64,000 nucleotides of DNA from Leptolyngbya iicbica LK. GTDB lineage: Bacteria; Cyanobacteriota; Cyanobacteriia; Phormidesmidales; Phormidesmidaceae. This document shows, in pieces, positions 9,180-18,530 of the stretch (position 1 is its first letter; every line of letters starts with the position of its first letter). The notes under the pieces were generated by a model. That model did no database searches, was not told the DNA's origin, and was given only the letters and a program-made list of their open reading frames with translations. Made by a program: the position numbers and the translations under genes. Location of the stretch: positions 62,001-126,000 of the forward strand of contig NZ_QVFV01000004.1 of the NCBI RefSeq assembly GCF_004212215.1, in the 5' to 3' direction.

Positions 9180-9203
9180 ACGCCGTCGGTGTTGAGACGG
9201 CGT
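9180..9203. other. Hairpin between C39-like gene and enolase
   Basis: ACGCCGTC at 9180-9187 and GACGGCGT at 9196-9203 form a perfect 8-bp stem with an 8-nt loop. No T-run follows. It may be a weak terminator for the C39-like gene or a leader structure of enolase. A smaller hairpin, AGGGTT/AACCCT, lies near 9256-9271. Confidence 0.45.
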
Positions 9204-9312
9204 GAGAACAGCGTATGCTTACTGCTCGGGAGTGGTACGTGCTGGGGCGAGCACCAGGGTTCGCCAACCCTAGCGACGCGATCGCTCAGGCGCTGTCGCG
9301 GTCAGCGAGTAG

Positions 9313-10647
<1,335 letters not shown>

Positions 10648-10673
10648 CGCGCAAACTGGACTAAGCGCGATCG

Positions 10674-10725
10674 CTCCCACAGACCAACCCACTATGCTGG
10701 AAACATCCCGGTTGGTCTGTGGGAG
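10674..10725. promoter_or_regulatory. Perfect 16-bp inverted repeat that includes a ribosome binding site
   Basis: CTCCCACAGACCAACC at 10674-10689 pairs exactly with GGTTGGTCTGTGGGAG at 10710-10725, leaving a 20-nt loop. The last bases of the right arm (GGGAG) lie 8 nt before ATG 10734 of the next gene and are its evident Shine-Dalgarno sequence. In RNA form the stem would hide this site. There is no U-run, so it is not a textbook terminator, although it begins only 26 nt after the enolase stop. Confidence 0.75.
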
Positions 10726-10733
10726 ATTTCATC

Positions 10734-11237
10734 ATGTTTCAACAATGGCGATCCCCGTGCTGGGGGCGATCGTGTGCAGGGGCACTGCTAGCGATGAGCA
10801 CCGCTTGGCTTACTACAGGGGCGACTCTACCCACTGCAACACCCATACCGGCGCGATCGCTGCACCTGGCTGACATCACGATTCAGGTGCCCGTGGTGAT
10901 TCCTGGTTATCCCGTGATTGTGGTGCCCCGGCGCGAGGTCGAACCATCGGTGACAGTACGCTTTGTGGCTGAGGGCGATGACTGGGCCAGCATTTACCTA
11001 GATGGTCGGCTGTTGTTTCGAGCGAATAATACTCGCCGCGATCATATCGTTCAGCTGGATCCTGGTGCATATTATTTAGAAGTTACTGGGGTGACGAGCT
11101 TTGATCGCTGGGCTGCTGGTTATCTGGATGTCGGACGCAATGATGCCAACGTTGTGGTCATTCGCTATGGCAAAGACTCTGGTGTGCGCGTCGCTGGTGA
11201 TCCCTATGTCTGGCTGCCCGACGAAGTTGACGATTGA
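10734..11237 (+). CDS. Secreted beta-rich protein with PEGA-like segment
   Basis: The precursor of 167 residues has a signal peptide (MFQQWRSPCWGR, then CAGALLAMSTAWLTTGATLP). The mature part is beta-rich: two hydrophobic strands (ITIQVPVVIPGYPVIVVP), then a segment with ASIYLDGRLLFRA and VQLDPGAYYLEVTG. That second segment resembles the 'extra turn, then PGxYxLxVxG' pattern of PEGA-type surface domains. The acidic tail is WLPDEVDD. Probably periplasmic or outer-membrane-associated; function unknown. ATG 10734 has GGGAG 8 nt upstream, inside the right arm of a large hairpin. A GTG at 10719 is in frame but would disrupt the signal. Confidence 0.7.
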   Translation: MFQQWRSPCWGRSCAGALLAMSTAWLTTGATLPTATPIPARSLHLADITIQVPVVIPGYPVIVVPRREVEPSVTVRFVAEGDDWASIYLDGRLLFRANNTRRDHIVQLDPGAYYLEVTGVTSFDRWAAGYLDVGRNDANVVVIRYGKDSGVRVAGDPYVWLPDEVDD

Positions 11238-11741
11238 GCCACGCCGGGCCGGTTTTCGTGGGTTGATTATGGCGGCGATATGGGCTGACTGAGCGATCGC
11301 GGCCCAGGTCATAACGGTCGTGATCTCCATATACTTGCGAGTGCTATCTGACAATATGCGCCGTTAACAGTCAGGTGCTAGCAACTTCATTTGATCGATC
11401 GAGCTGTTTAGCCAATGGGTCTGCCAAGACTATTAGCCCATCGGCTCGTCCGCACTCTGAGTAATATCAAGCACGTTTAAAGATAGACCCTGCTCTCTCC
11501 TGGCTTTAGTCATTGCGAGTGATCGAAAACACTGATCAATCGTGTTTCAGATCACATTGCCTAAAAACTCTGGTCGCGATTTTCTGATGTGCTGGCCGCA
11601 ATTTTAAGATTGCGTGTTTTCTTTTATGCAAGGCTTTCTACGAGAATATACTGATATTAAGGGCTCGCTCTAGTTCAGGATTAATCCAAAAGCTGGGATG
11701 CCCGTTCTTTATTGCTTTTCATATTGTTAATCGGTGCAATT
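11238..11741. other. Intergenic region upstream of comFB
   Basis: The 504 bases hold no credible gene. A CRP-like half-site GATCACATT lies at 11550-11558, near the comFB start. The stretch is AT-richer than its surroundings, as expected for a control region. Confidence 0.5.
11538..11559 (+). promoter_or_regulatory. Candidate SyCRP1-type cAMP-receptor site
   Basis: The sequence from 11538 to 11559 resembles the cyanobacterial CRP consensus TGTGA-N6-TCACA: the right half GATCACATT is a good match, and the left half reads CGTGT in place of TGTGA. It lies about 180 bp upstream of the comFB start. In Synechocystis, SyCRP1 controls genes for pili and motility, so a role here would make sense. This is a by-eye match only. 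Confidence 0.35.
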
Positions 11742-12359
11742 ATGGTCAGCCAGCTGCAACTCACTCCATCCACCACCCACTTCAACGTGATGGAATTATT
11801 GGTCGCCGACGAAGTCGATCGCCAACTGCAAGACTTACCGCCACGCTTAGCCAAATATCTGAAACGGAGCGAAATCGAGACTTTTGCGCTCAATCGTTTG
11901 CCCGCGCTGTATGCCGCGAGTGAGCGGGGCTTGGAGTATCAGCAAGCTAAGGCGCAACAAGAGCTACAGGGGCAAATCACTCGAGCAGTGCGCCAGGCTT
12001 TGGCGGCTGTGCAAGGAGATCCGTTGCGGGCGGCTCAGCCCCTGCAAATTGAAGCCCCACAGCAACAAGCTGAAGTTGCTCTGGCGATGTTGCAGCAGTG
12101 GTTAAAAGCGCCTGACTTGACTTGGGACAAAGCCCTTACGGTGCTAGCTCAATATCAGCGTTCTCAAGCCTATCCGGCCCAAAGTGTGGCTCAGGCATTG
12201 GCTGCGGCAGTCCCACATCCTCCGACTCGCCAGGCTGACGCCCATGGCTATGCGAAAGATGCTAGTGAACTCAAAAGTACTGCGCTACGTCCGGGCGTTT
12301 ACGGTTGCCGCACCGCGTGGATTCCGAAACAGCGCCAAGCAAAGTCATGGCAGCGTTAG
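11742..12359 (+). CDS. comFB: ComFB family protein, probable cyclic-dinucleotide receptor
   Basis: Residues about 10-75 match ComFB: FNVMELLVADEVDRQL, then LPPRLAKYLKR, then FALNRLPALYAASERGL. ComFB was first named as a late competence protein in Bacillus; recent work on cyanobacteria describes it as a receptor for cyclic di-GMP and cyclic di-AMP involved in competence and motility. The remaining 130 residues are a Gln/Ala-rich helical region not typical of the short family members, and the last 30 residues have a different, basic composition. ATG 11742 was chosen because the conserved part starts 14 residues later; the frame opens earlier at 11712. Regulation may involve the CRP-like site upstream. 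Confidence 0.82.
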   Translation: MVSQLQLTPSTTHFNVMELLVADEVDRQLQDLPPRLAKYLKRSEIETFALNRLPALYAASERGLEYQQAKAQQELQGQITRAVRQALAAVQGDPLRAAQPLQIEAPQQQAEVALAMLQQWLKAPDLTWDKALTVLAQYQRSQAYPAQSVAQALAAAVPHPPTRQADAHGYAKDASELKSTALRPGVYGCRTAWIPKQRQAKSWQR

Positions 12360-12745
12360 CCTGGCATCAAGGTTGCCTGAGTGGGGTGGCGAGTCAGGCC
12401 ATCCAAGCGAGTCTCGCACTCCAGCTTGACTGAGGCGAAATCAGTGTGCGATCGCACTGGCTCGCGTTGGTGGCTGATCAATGACGGCGATCAGAGGACG
12501 GCTGAGTGCTTTGACAACCTTGAAAAGGGGCGAAACTTGCCGCTTGGGTGAAGTGAAGGACGCCCCCCGTGAGCCGTTGCAACCGTGGGTGTGGTCATTG
12601 TGTCACCACGCTACAGGGCTTCAATTGAGGCTTGACGTTGTACTGGTCTATCAGCTCAAAGCGCTCAGGGAGCGTTGCAGGGTGATTGCGAGGCTCCGGG
12701 TCGCAACCGTTGCGACCCGGAGTGGGGGATATTTGGCTGCTAGCC
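12360..12745. other. Intergenic stretch with a strong hairpin
   Basis: These 386 bases hold no credible coding frame on either strand. A perfect 13-bp stem-loop lies at 12694-12722 and is described separately. Confidence 0.5.
12694..12722 (-). terminator. 13-bp perfect hairpin, likely end of the small gene on the minus strand
   Basis: CTCCGGGTCGCAA at 12694-12706 pairs exactly with TTGCGACCCGGAG at 12710-12722 across a 3-nt loop. It starts 23 nt beyond the stop codon of the minus-strand small gene at 12746-12886. There is no U-run on either strand, so termination is inferred from position and stability only. Confidence 0.5.
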
Positions 12746-12886
12746 CTAACCATGCCGACGCATGGCAGCAATTTGCATCGCGATGTAGTCACGTTCTCGA
12801 TAGTCGTTGGCGTAGCGCAACTGATGACGCAATTCATCGATTTTTTGCTGCTTTAGCCGCTTTTGTTCGCGATCGTTATATCTCAT
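12746..12886 (-). CDS. Small charged helical protein, 46 residues
   Basis: This reading frame was found by translating the gap by hand. It runs from ATG (reverse of CAT at 12884-12886) to TAG, giving 46 residues. The product is rich in Arg, Lys, Gln and Glu with regular leucines (EQKRLKQQKIDELRHQL), as in a short coiled coil, and ends AMQIAAMRRHG. Codon choice looks coding. No strong Shine-Dalgarno site is seen. A perfect hairpin follows the stop at the right distance to act as a terminator. I recognise no family; it could be a small regulatory or adaptor protein. Confidence 0.5.
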   Translation of the reverse strand: MRYNDREQKRLKQQKIDELRHQLRYANDYRERDYIAMQIAAMRRHG

Positions 12887-13170
12887 TTTAAAAACTCAAC
12901 TTTGGCCTGTGCCCTAACTACTTCATCGCTTGCAGAACCCTGATCGCGAGATCGCTAACCGTTCAATCAGCTTTCAAGAACCAGCAAGGGATATTTAAAG
13001 GCTGCCGCCAAAACTGTAGCATTCGATACTGTTTTAATAAATCTCAACAATAAAAAGTGTGGCGGTAAGCGGGTGGCTGGGGGTCAAGAGTGGCAGGGCG
13101 TGTCTCATGATGGCCGCTTGGTCGGGTGAGACCTATCGGGACTTGGTTGAGTCAGTTGCTGCAATGGTGA
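12887..13170. other. Intergenic region, no clear gene
   Basis: Upstream region of the small minus-strand gene and of the possible broken frame at 13171. A frame from 13110 reads MAAWSGETYRDLVESVAAMV and ends at a stop near 13203; it may be the 5' part of the same broken gene. Confidence 0.4.
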
Positions 13171-13407
13171 CCACAGTCGGCATCGCTCTGCCGCGATCGC
13201 GGTGAATTCGCTGCACCACGATGGTCGGCACAAGGACAGGTCGTCCTCGTCTGGTCATTAGAGGCAGGACTGAGGGGACTCCGGTTCACTGCTGACGTCA
13301 GGCGATTGAGCGAATCACAGCATGGCATTGTTTGGCGAGCCAACATTTTGCCGACGTCGGTTTCTGTTTCTTGTAGGCTTATTGAGGAGCTACGGCAGAA
13401 GGCGTGA
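13171..13407 (+). pseudogene. Possible 3' fragment of a gene broken upstream of the LpxB-like gene
   Basis: This frame is open for 78 codons and ends in TGA that overlaps the ATG of the next gene (TGATG), which is how coupled genes usually join. The product looks protein-like (GQVVLVWSLEAGLRGLRF, then HGIVWRANILP). It has no ATG or GTG start. The overlapping frame just upstream has a start and reads MAAWSGETYRDLVESVAAMV before stopping. A single frameshift would join the two. It could equally be non-coding chance; no family is recognised. Confidence 0.3.
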
Positions 13408-14645
13408 TGGCCCAGCGGGTACTTTTTTTAAGCAACGGACATGGCGAAGATCTGAACGCTAGCCTGGTGCTCAAAGCTTTGGGAGCGATCGCGCCAGAGC
13501 TGGAAGTCGCGGCCATGCCGATTGTGGGCGAGGGTAGTGCTTACCGCAAATTGGGCGTCGAGATTATTGGGCCAACCCAGCAGCTCCCGTCGGGCGGGTT
13601 TAACTACATCAATTTTGCGCGGTTCTTGAATCCGGTGAACTGGTGGCGCGATACCAACCCCGTTAGTTTAGTCAAAGATGTCTTGTCGGGACTGATTGGG
13701 TTGACGATCGGACAGCTGCGGGCCGTTCAACGCTACAGTCCAGCGTGTGATTTGCTGTTTGCCTGCGGCGACATTGTGCCGATTTTGTTTGCAAGGCTGA
13801 CGGGGCGTCCCTTTTTCGTCTTTTTAGTCAGCACCTCTAGCTATTACGAGGGCAAGGTCAAGCTGCCGTGGCTGGCTCAATGGGGAATGCGATCGCCCCA
13901 GTGTTTGGCGATTTTGACCCGCGATCGCTACACTGCTCAAGACCTTCTTGGGCGTGGATTTGCTCAGACGCAGTTTCTCGGCTACCCCATCATGGATGTG
14001 TTAGTCCCCAGTGGGCAGGCGCTCAATGAACCCCACATGCCCCTGATCGCCTTATTGCCAGGGAGTCGCCTGCCAGAAGCACAAATCAACTTGGGGCTCA
14101 TGCTGGAACTGTGTGCCGCGATCGCTCAGCTACGCCCGGCTCAGTTTCGAGCCGCCTTGGTGTCCAGCTTTACGCAAGACTATCTCGCCACGTTAGCCCG
14201 CGACCACGGCTGGACACTGCATCCCGGCTACTTGCAGAAAGCGGCAGTCACGGTGCATTATCACTACGACGCATTCGCCGACATTTTGCACCAGTGTGAT
14301 TTGGTCGTGGGCATGGCCGGGACGGCTGTCGAGCAAGCCGTCGGGCTCGGCAAACCCGTCATCCAAATTCCGGGGCCGGGGCCGCAATTTACCTATCTGT
14401 TTGCCGAAGCGCAGATGCGCCTGCTGGGGGCATCGATTACCACGATTGGCACGCGACCCGCGACCACCAAAACCCTGGTCGAAGCCGCTGCCAAAATCGA
14501 TGCCATGCTCAAAGATGAGCCATATCTCGAGCGGTGTCGAAGGAATGGCCAAGAGCGGGTAGGTGGCCCCGGTGGCTCTGACGCGATCGCCCACAAAATT
14601 GTGGAAACGCTGAAGCACCTCCCCCAAGAAACCTCAATGGTTTGA
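13407..14645 (+). CDS. Lipid-A-disaccharide synthase-related glycosyltransferase
   Basis: The 412-residue GT-B protein belongs to the cyanobacterial group related to LpxB. It starts MAQRVLFLSNGHGEDLNA, where the SNGHGED motif is characteristic. It then has CDLLFACGDIVPI, STSSYYEGK, ALLPGSRLPEAQINL in place of the LpxB 'LPGSR' loop, and VGMAGTAVEQAVGLGKPVIQIPGPGPQFT near the C-terminus. Its acceptor is unknown; true LpxB joins two glucosamine lipids in lipid A, and this family is only a relative. ATG 13407 fits the conserved start. It may be coupled to an upstream fragment, and the ABC1 kinase gene follows 44 bp later. Confidence 0.88.
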   Translation: MAQRVLFLSNGHGEDLNASLVLKALGAIAPELEVAAMPIVGEGSAYRKLGVEIIGPTQQLPSGGFNYINFARFLNPVNWWRDTNPVSLVKDVLSGLIGLTIGQLRAVQRYSPACDLLFACGDIVPILFARLTGRPFFVFLVSTSSYYEGKVKLPWLAQWGMRSPQCLAILTRDRYTAQDLLGRGFAQTQFLGYPIMDVLVPSGQALNEPHMPLIALLPGSRLPEAQINLGLMLELCAAIAQLRPAQFRAALVSSFTQDYLATLARDHGWTLHPGYLQKAAVTVHYHYDAFADILHQCDLVVGMAGTAVEQAVGLGKPVIQIPGPGPQFTYLFAEAQMRLLGASITTIGTRPATTKTLVEAAAKIDAMLKDEPYLERCRRNGQERVGGPGGSDAIAHKIVETLKHLPQETSMV

Positions 14646-14689
14646 TACAAACTTCGTTAGCATCAAAATACCCCCCCTTTGGAGGCTCA

Positions 14690-16333
14690 ATGCTTGCATC
14701 GTCGCGAATGTCCCGTCAGGGCGAAATTGTTGAAGTCGTTTTCCGCAATGGTTGGGATTATATGCGGCGATTGCTCAGCGGTGGCAAAGCCGATGAGCCC
14801 GACATTCCCACGCCGGAAGTCTTGCGCAACATTTTGACCGAGTTGGGGCCGGTATATGTGAAATTTGGGCAGCTGCTCAGCACGCGCCCTGATCTCTTAC
14901 CTGCCCGCTATATCGAAGCCCTCAGTAGCCTGCAATCGACGGTCAAGCCGGTGCCAGCCAGCCAGATGGAGCCGTTTATCCGGCAAAATTTACCTGGTCC
15001 GGTGGAGAACTATTTTCAAAGTATTGAATATTCGGCGATCGCGGCAGGCTCGATCGGTCAAACGCACCGCGCCATTCTCAAAGATGGTCGCCAGGTTGCC
15101 ATCAAAGTCCAGCGCCCCGGCATTGAAAAGCTCGTTGAGCACGACATGGCCCTGATCCGCGATGTCGCCCGCCTGGTCTCGGCCAGCCAGTTTGGCCAGC
15201 GTTACAACGTAGTGGACTTGGCGTACGAATTTAGTGAAGCGATACGCTCCGAACTCGATTTCACCACTGAGGCGGAATATACCGACCTGCTGCGTCGCAA
15301 CCTGCAAGACAGTCCCTGGTACGACCCCAAGCAACTGGTGGTGCCAGAAATCTTTTGGGACCTGACCAATTCCAAACTCATGGTGATGGAATGGTTAGAC
15401 GGTGCGCCCATTCTCACAACCCCTGTCGCAAAGGATGACAACGAGAAAGCGGCTCGCAAGCGTGAACAAATTACGACGCTGCTATTTCGCGCGTTCTTCA
15501 AACAATACTTTGTGGATGGCTTCTTCCATGCGGATCCCCATCCTGGCAATATCTTTTTTCTTAAAGATGGACGGGTCGCCCTGTTGGATTGCGGCATGAT
15601 GGGACGTCTGGACCCCCGCACCCGCGCCACCATGACCGAAATGGTGCTCGCGATCGCCAGCTCCGACGCCCAACGCTGCACCCAAATTGCGTTAAAACTC
15701 ACAGAACCCCTACAACCCACCGACATCGCCAAACTCGAAAGCGACTTTGCGCGATTGATGGGGCGCTACTATGGCCTCAGCCTGGAAAAGGTCAACACGG
15801 CAGAAGTCTTTGGCGAAATTTTGGAAGCGGGCACGCAAAATGACTTGCGCTGGCCTGCCAATGTGGGGCTGTTCACTAAATCTCTGGCGAATCTGGAGGG
15901 GGCGGCACGGCAGTTCAATCCCCACGTCAATCTGCTGTCAGAAGTGCGGCCCCTCATGGCCGATCTGTTTCGCTATCAACTGGCAGGCGAAGATTTGGTG
16001 CAAACGCTGCTCCGCACTGGCTTGGAGTTTCGTAACCTCTCGCTGGAATCGCCTCGGCAGTTCGCCTTTTTGCTCGATCGCCTCAGCGCCGAAACCCTGC
16101 GCTGGAACGTCCGACTGAGCGGACTAGAGGGGATGCGCCGCAGCATTGACGACGCTGCCAACCGTCGCGCCTACAGCACCGTCGTCGCGGCATTGATCAT
16201 CGGGGCGGCGATCGTCTCCACTAATCAGCAAAGTTCGCAAGGCATTATTCTCAGTAATATCTTGTTCGCAGCGGCCACTTTCTTAGGATTGTGGCTAGTG
16301 GTCAGTATTTTACGTTCCGGGCGACTCCGATAA
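14690..16333 (+). CDS. ABC1/AarF/UbiB family atypical kinase
   Basis: The 547-residue protein has the ABC1 kinase-like fold: the KxGQ-type helix in VKFGQLLSTRPDLLP, an Ala-rich loop AAGSIGQTHRA replacing the usual glycine loop, VAIKVQRPGIEK with the nucleotide-binding lysine, the catalytic-type FHADPHPGN, and LLDCGMMGRL. Two membrane helices close the protein (VVAALIIGAAIVST and ILFAAATFLGLWLVVSIL). In cyanobacteria and plastids this family supports quinone and tocopherol metabolism; the exact target is not known here. ATG 14690 was chosen because GGAGG lies at 14681-14685, although the spacing is short. The LpxB-like gene ends 44 bp upstream. Confidence 0.92.
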   Translation: MLASSRMSRQGEIVEVVFRNGWDYMRRLLSGGKADEPDIPTPEVLRNILTELGPVYVKFGQLLSTRPDLLPARYIEALSSLQSTVKPVPASQMEPFIRQNLPGPVENYFQSIEYSAIAAGSIGQTHRAILKDGRQVAIKVQRPGIEKLVEHDMALIRDVARLVSASQFGQRYNVVDLAYEFSEAIRSELDFTTEAEYTDLLRRNLQDSPWYDPKQLVVPEIFWDLTNSKLMVMEWLDGAPILTTPVAKDDNEKAARKREQITTLLFRAFFKQYFVDGFFHADPHPGNIFFLKDGRVALLDCGMMGRLDPRTRATMTEMVLAIASSDAQRCTQIALKLTEPLQPTDIAKLESDFARLMGRYYGLSLEKVNTAEVFGEILEAGTQNDLRWPANVGLFTKSLANLEGAARQFNPHVNLLSEVRPLMADLFRYQLAGEDLVQTLLRTGLEFRNLSLESPRQFAFLLDRLSAETLRWNVRLSGLEGMRRSIDDAANRRAYSTVVAALIIGAAIVSTNQQSSQGIILSNILFAAATFLGLWLVVSILRSGRLR

Positions 16334-16372
16334 GCCCCCTCCACCCCGAAGGTTTGAATCAGGAGCCATCTA

Positions 16373-16744
16373 GTGATCAACGGCATTCAAGATGTGTACG
16401 TCAATGTTGCAGATATGCAGCGGGCGATCGCGTTTTATACCGACCTCTTGGGCTGCTCTGTGCTGTATCAAGACGAGCATTGGTGTTCGCTCGATGCCCA
16501 TGGCCTCAAAATCGGCCTGCACTGGACTGGGGGTGATGCGGTGCCCGCCGTCCCCTTTGATGAACACGGCCCCCATGCGGGAGCGACGATCACCTTTCGG
16601 TCTGATGACGTGGCTACCGATAAGGCGATGCTCCAAAATCAGGGTGTTGAAATCGTTGGCGAGATTGATGAAAGCTTCGGCCACTTAGTCATCTTTCGCG
16701 ATCCCGATGGCAATTTTCTCAAGCTGATGCGGCAAAAGTATTAG
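16373..16744 (+). CDS. VOC (glyoxalase/bleomycin-resistance fold) protein
   Basis: The 123-residue protein shows the VOC fold in two halves. The first half has VYVNVADMQRAIAFYTDLLGC and LDAHGLKIGLH. The second has GATITFRSDDV and GHLVIFRDPDGNFLKL, with the metal-ligand-type glutamate lost and replaced in some positions. The family includes glyoxalase I, dioxygenases and antibiotic-binding proteins; which one this is cannot be told. The GTG start at 16373 has AGGAG at 16361-16365. It follows the ABC1 kinase by 39 bp in the same direction. A methylglyoxal synthase lies far upstream, but a link is speculation. Confidence 0.8.
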   Translation: MINGIQDVYVNVADMQRAIAFYTDLLGCSVLYQDEHWCSLDAHGLKIGLHWTGGDAVPAVPFDEHGPHAGATITFRSDDVATDKAMLQNQGVEIVGEIDESFGHLVIFRDPDGNFLKLMRQKY

Positions 16745-16857
16745 CCTGGCATCGACATACCAGCTTCCTTGTAACGGGTTGTGCGATCGCCTTGCGCAAT
16801 CTAGGTAATTTATGGAAAATGAATATAGTTTATTTGTACTATTTTGAGGTTGAGCCG

Positions 16858-17100
16858 ATGATACCTCCTGCCGCTACGTTTCAAATTAACGTCGTCGATG
16901 GTTTTCGCCTGGGCTGTTTGCAAGTGCCTTTAGCTCAAGTTGCTGATTGGCTGAACTTTTTGGTGACGCCTCACTATCGCGTTGACATCATCTCGTCTGA
17001 GCAAGTGGGCGATCGCTTACACATCCATTTCGAGGCCAGCGAAGGACTCTACGCCTACCTGGAAAACCGCCTGATGGACACTCTAGAATTCGCCGCCTAA
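16858..17100 (+). CDS. Small conserved cyanobacterial-type protein, function unknown
   Basis: The 80-residue product begins MIPPAATFQINVVDGFRLG and has alternating hydrophobic strands and one helix (DWLNFLVTPHYRV). The C-terminal part is LYAYLENRLMDTLEFAA. No family recognised. The frame opens earlier (16792, or ATG 16819) but the upstream residues look unlike the rest. It reads in the same direction as the VOC gene, 113 bp later. Confidence 0.6.
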   Translation: MIPPAATFQINVVDGFRLGCLQVPLAQVADWLNFLVTPHYRVDIISSEQVGDRLHIHFEASEGLYAYLENRLMDTLEFAA

Positions 17101-17147
17101 ACCTGTGAGGTCACGACAATTCTGGCGATGATCGTGGCTGAGTGGAT

Positions 17148-17163
17148 TGCAGTTCTAACTGCA
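17148..17163. other. Small hairpin after the conserved protein gene
   Basis: TGCAGTT at 17148-17154 and AACTGCA at 17157-17163 form a perfect 7-bp stem with a 2-nt loop, 47 nt after the upstream stop. There is no T-run. Confidence 0.4.
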
Positions 17164-17228
17164 GGAGACTGCGATGTTAAGCGATCGCTAAAACTATTAC
17201 GGGCCGCCACCCTGCTATCCAGCTACCC

Positions 17229-17376
17229 TCATACCAATTTCCTTTTGAAATGTCCCACATAGCTTCTGTCAGGGATTCACCGGACTCGGAGGCTGCGATG
17301 GAACCCGTTGAACTTGCTGAACTTTGGATATGGGACATTTCAAATCTAAAACTGTATCAAAACTAAATTCGTATGA
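17229..17376. mobile_element. MITE-like repeat with nested inverted ends
   Basis: The outer ends are TCATACCAATTT (17229-17240) and AAATTCGTATGA (17365-17376), inverted with 11 of 12 matches. Inside them TTTGAAATGTCCCA (17244-17257) and TGGGACATTTCAAA (17331-17344) are exact inverse copies. The 148-bp interval has no reading frame. This is the shape of a miniature inverted-repeat element. Its right end abuts the stop codon of the pentapeptide gene. No transposase is present nearby. Confidence 0.5.
17328..17359 (+). repeat. Left copy of 32-bp direct repeat around the pentapeptide gene
   Basis: This 32-bp segment, starting ATATGGGACATTT and ending TGTATCA, is repeated at 18531-18562 with 28 of 32 identical bases in the same orientation. 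The two copies flank the pentapeptide-repeat gene on both sides. Confidence 0.7.
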
Positions 17377-17379
17377 CAG

Positions 17380-18471
17380 TTAGAGATTAAACCAATTGTC
17401 CCGATTGAAGATTACTTGGCCATTGGCCAGCTTTCTGAGTACATAAAAGGTCTTCCCTTCTACGCTTGGTACAAGGAGTATATTGCCGCTTTCTTCAGGA
17501 TTGATACTCATCTCTTTGCAGTTACGGTTTCGCAGACGTAGATCAACTCCTTCAGGCAGAAAAGTACAGCAGAGTTTCGCCTGGGCTAGCTGTTTCTCTG
17601 TAAAGTCAACAGCACCTTCCAAATTGGCGGAACAAAGGAAGGTGCCCTCCAAGATGGTTTGCGATAGGCTGGCACCTTCCAGGTTAGCGGAACAAAGTAA
17701 AGCACTTTCCAAAATCGTTTGCGATAGGTTGGCTCCTTCCAGGCGTGCTTCTTGAAGGTCAGCTCCTTGTAAGTAGGCTCCCTGAAGAATAGCCCCTTGT
17801 AGGTGAGCGTACCTAAATCTGGTCCCTTCCAGGCGAGCGTAGCTAAGTGTGGCATTTTCCAAGTTAACCCATTCCAGATCAGCTCCTTCCAGGCGTGCTT
17901 TTCGAAGTTCAGCCCCTTTTAAGTAGGCTCCACTCAAGACCAAGGGGTGGCTATCAAATGTAGTTTCGCGTCGTCCAATAACGGTTAATGCGCTCTGAAC
18001 CTCTTGCCTTGGTTTATTGGGCTTTCCATATTCGCCAGATTGTGTTTTCTTCCTTATAAATGCTGTCAGCACCTCCATCACGACTGGATGATCCTTCCTC
18101 GAATCTCTGGCGATGCGCTCAAGTGAATAGACCCCTCCAAGTCTGACCTCTAACTTCTCATCGGCCAGCATCTCTACAGCTTTGGCAAAGCGGTCTGTGA
18201 CATTCTTATCTTCAGTCAAGCGAATATTTTTTAGCGTCAATCCAGCTGTCACTAGAAAGAACAGGCCACCTAGAGCCTGAATCGCTGTCTTTCGATACTC
18301 ATTCTCTAGAGCGGCTTTGTCTTTACCACTTATCTGCGTCTGCGACACTTGCCAATTAGGGAGCCAGCCTACAGTAACGACAGCCAGTAGGACAACACCC
18401 AGGCTACCTAGCCAGAACTTGGCCTTAGAAAGGCGTTGTAGCGGCTTGACATTGGCTTGACGTTTTTTCAT
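17380..18471 (-). CDS. Membrane-anchored pentapeptide-repeat protein
   Basis: The 363-residue protein has two N-terminal membrane helices (FWLGSLGVVLLAVVTVGWL and AIQALGGLFFLVTAGLTL). A conserved helical region follows (RFAKAVEMLADEKLEVRLGGVYSLERIARDS), then about 120 residues of A(D/N)LxX pentapeptide repeats (from near residue 182 to 300), which form a right-handed beta helix. The protein is likely a membrane-attached scaffold; the family's role in cyanobacteria is unclear. The gene holds no GCGATCGC (HIP1) site, unlike most neighbours, and lies between 32-bp direct repeats. It is convergent with the upstream plus-strand genes. Confidence 0.88.
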   Translation of the reverse strand: MKKRQANVKPLQRLSKAKFWLGSLGVVLLAVVTVGWLPNWQVSQTQISGKDKAALENEYRKTAIQALGGLFFLVTAGLTLKNIRLTEDKNVTDRFAKAVEMLADEKLEVRLGGVYSLERIARDSRKDHPVVMEVLTAFIRKKTQSGEYGKPNKPRQEVQSALTVIGRRETTFDSHPLVLSGAYLKGAELRKARLEGADLEWVNLENATLSYARLEGTRFRYAHLQGAILQGAYLQGADLQEARLEGANLSQTILESALLCSANLEGASLSQTILEGTFLCSANLEGAVDFTEKQLAQAKLCCTFLPEGVDLRLRNRNCKEMSINPEESGNILLVPSVEGKTFYVLRKLANGQVIFNRDNWFNL

Positions 18472-18530
18472 GACCTCAGTCTAGGGCCTTGAAGCTTGTT
18501 AGGCTATGCACTGCCACTAGCTGAATGTGT

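Noticed and set aside
12481-12891. 136-codon plus-strand frame over the hairpin and small gene
   Set aside because: It runs through a perfect hairpin, has atypical composition, and conflicts with the better-looking 46-codon frame on the other strand.
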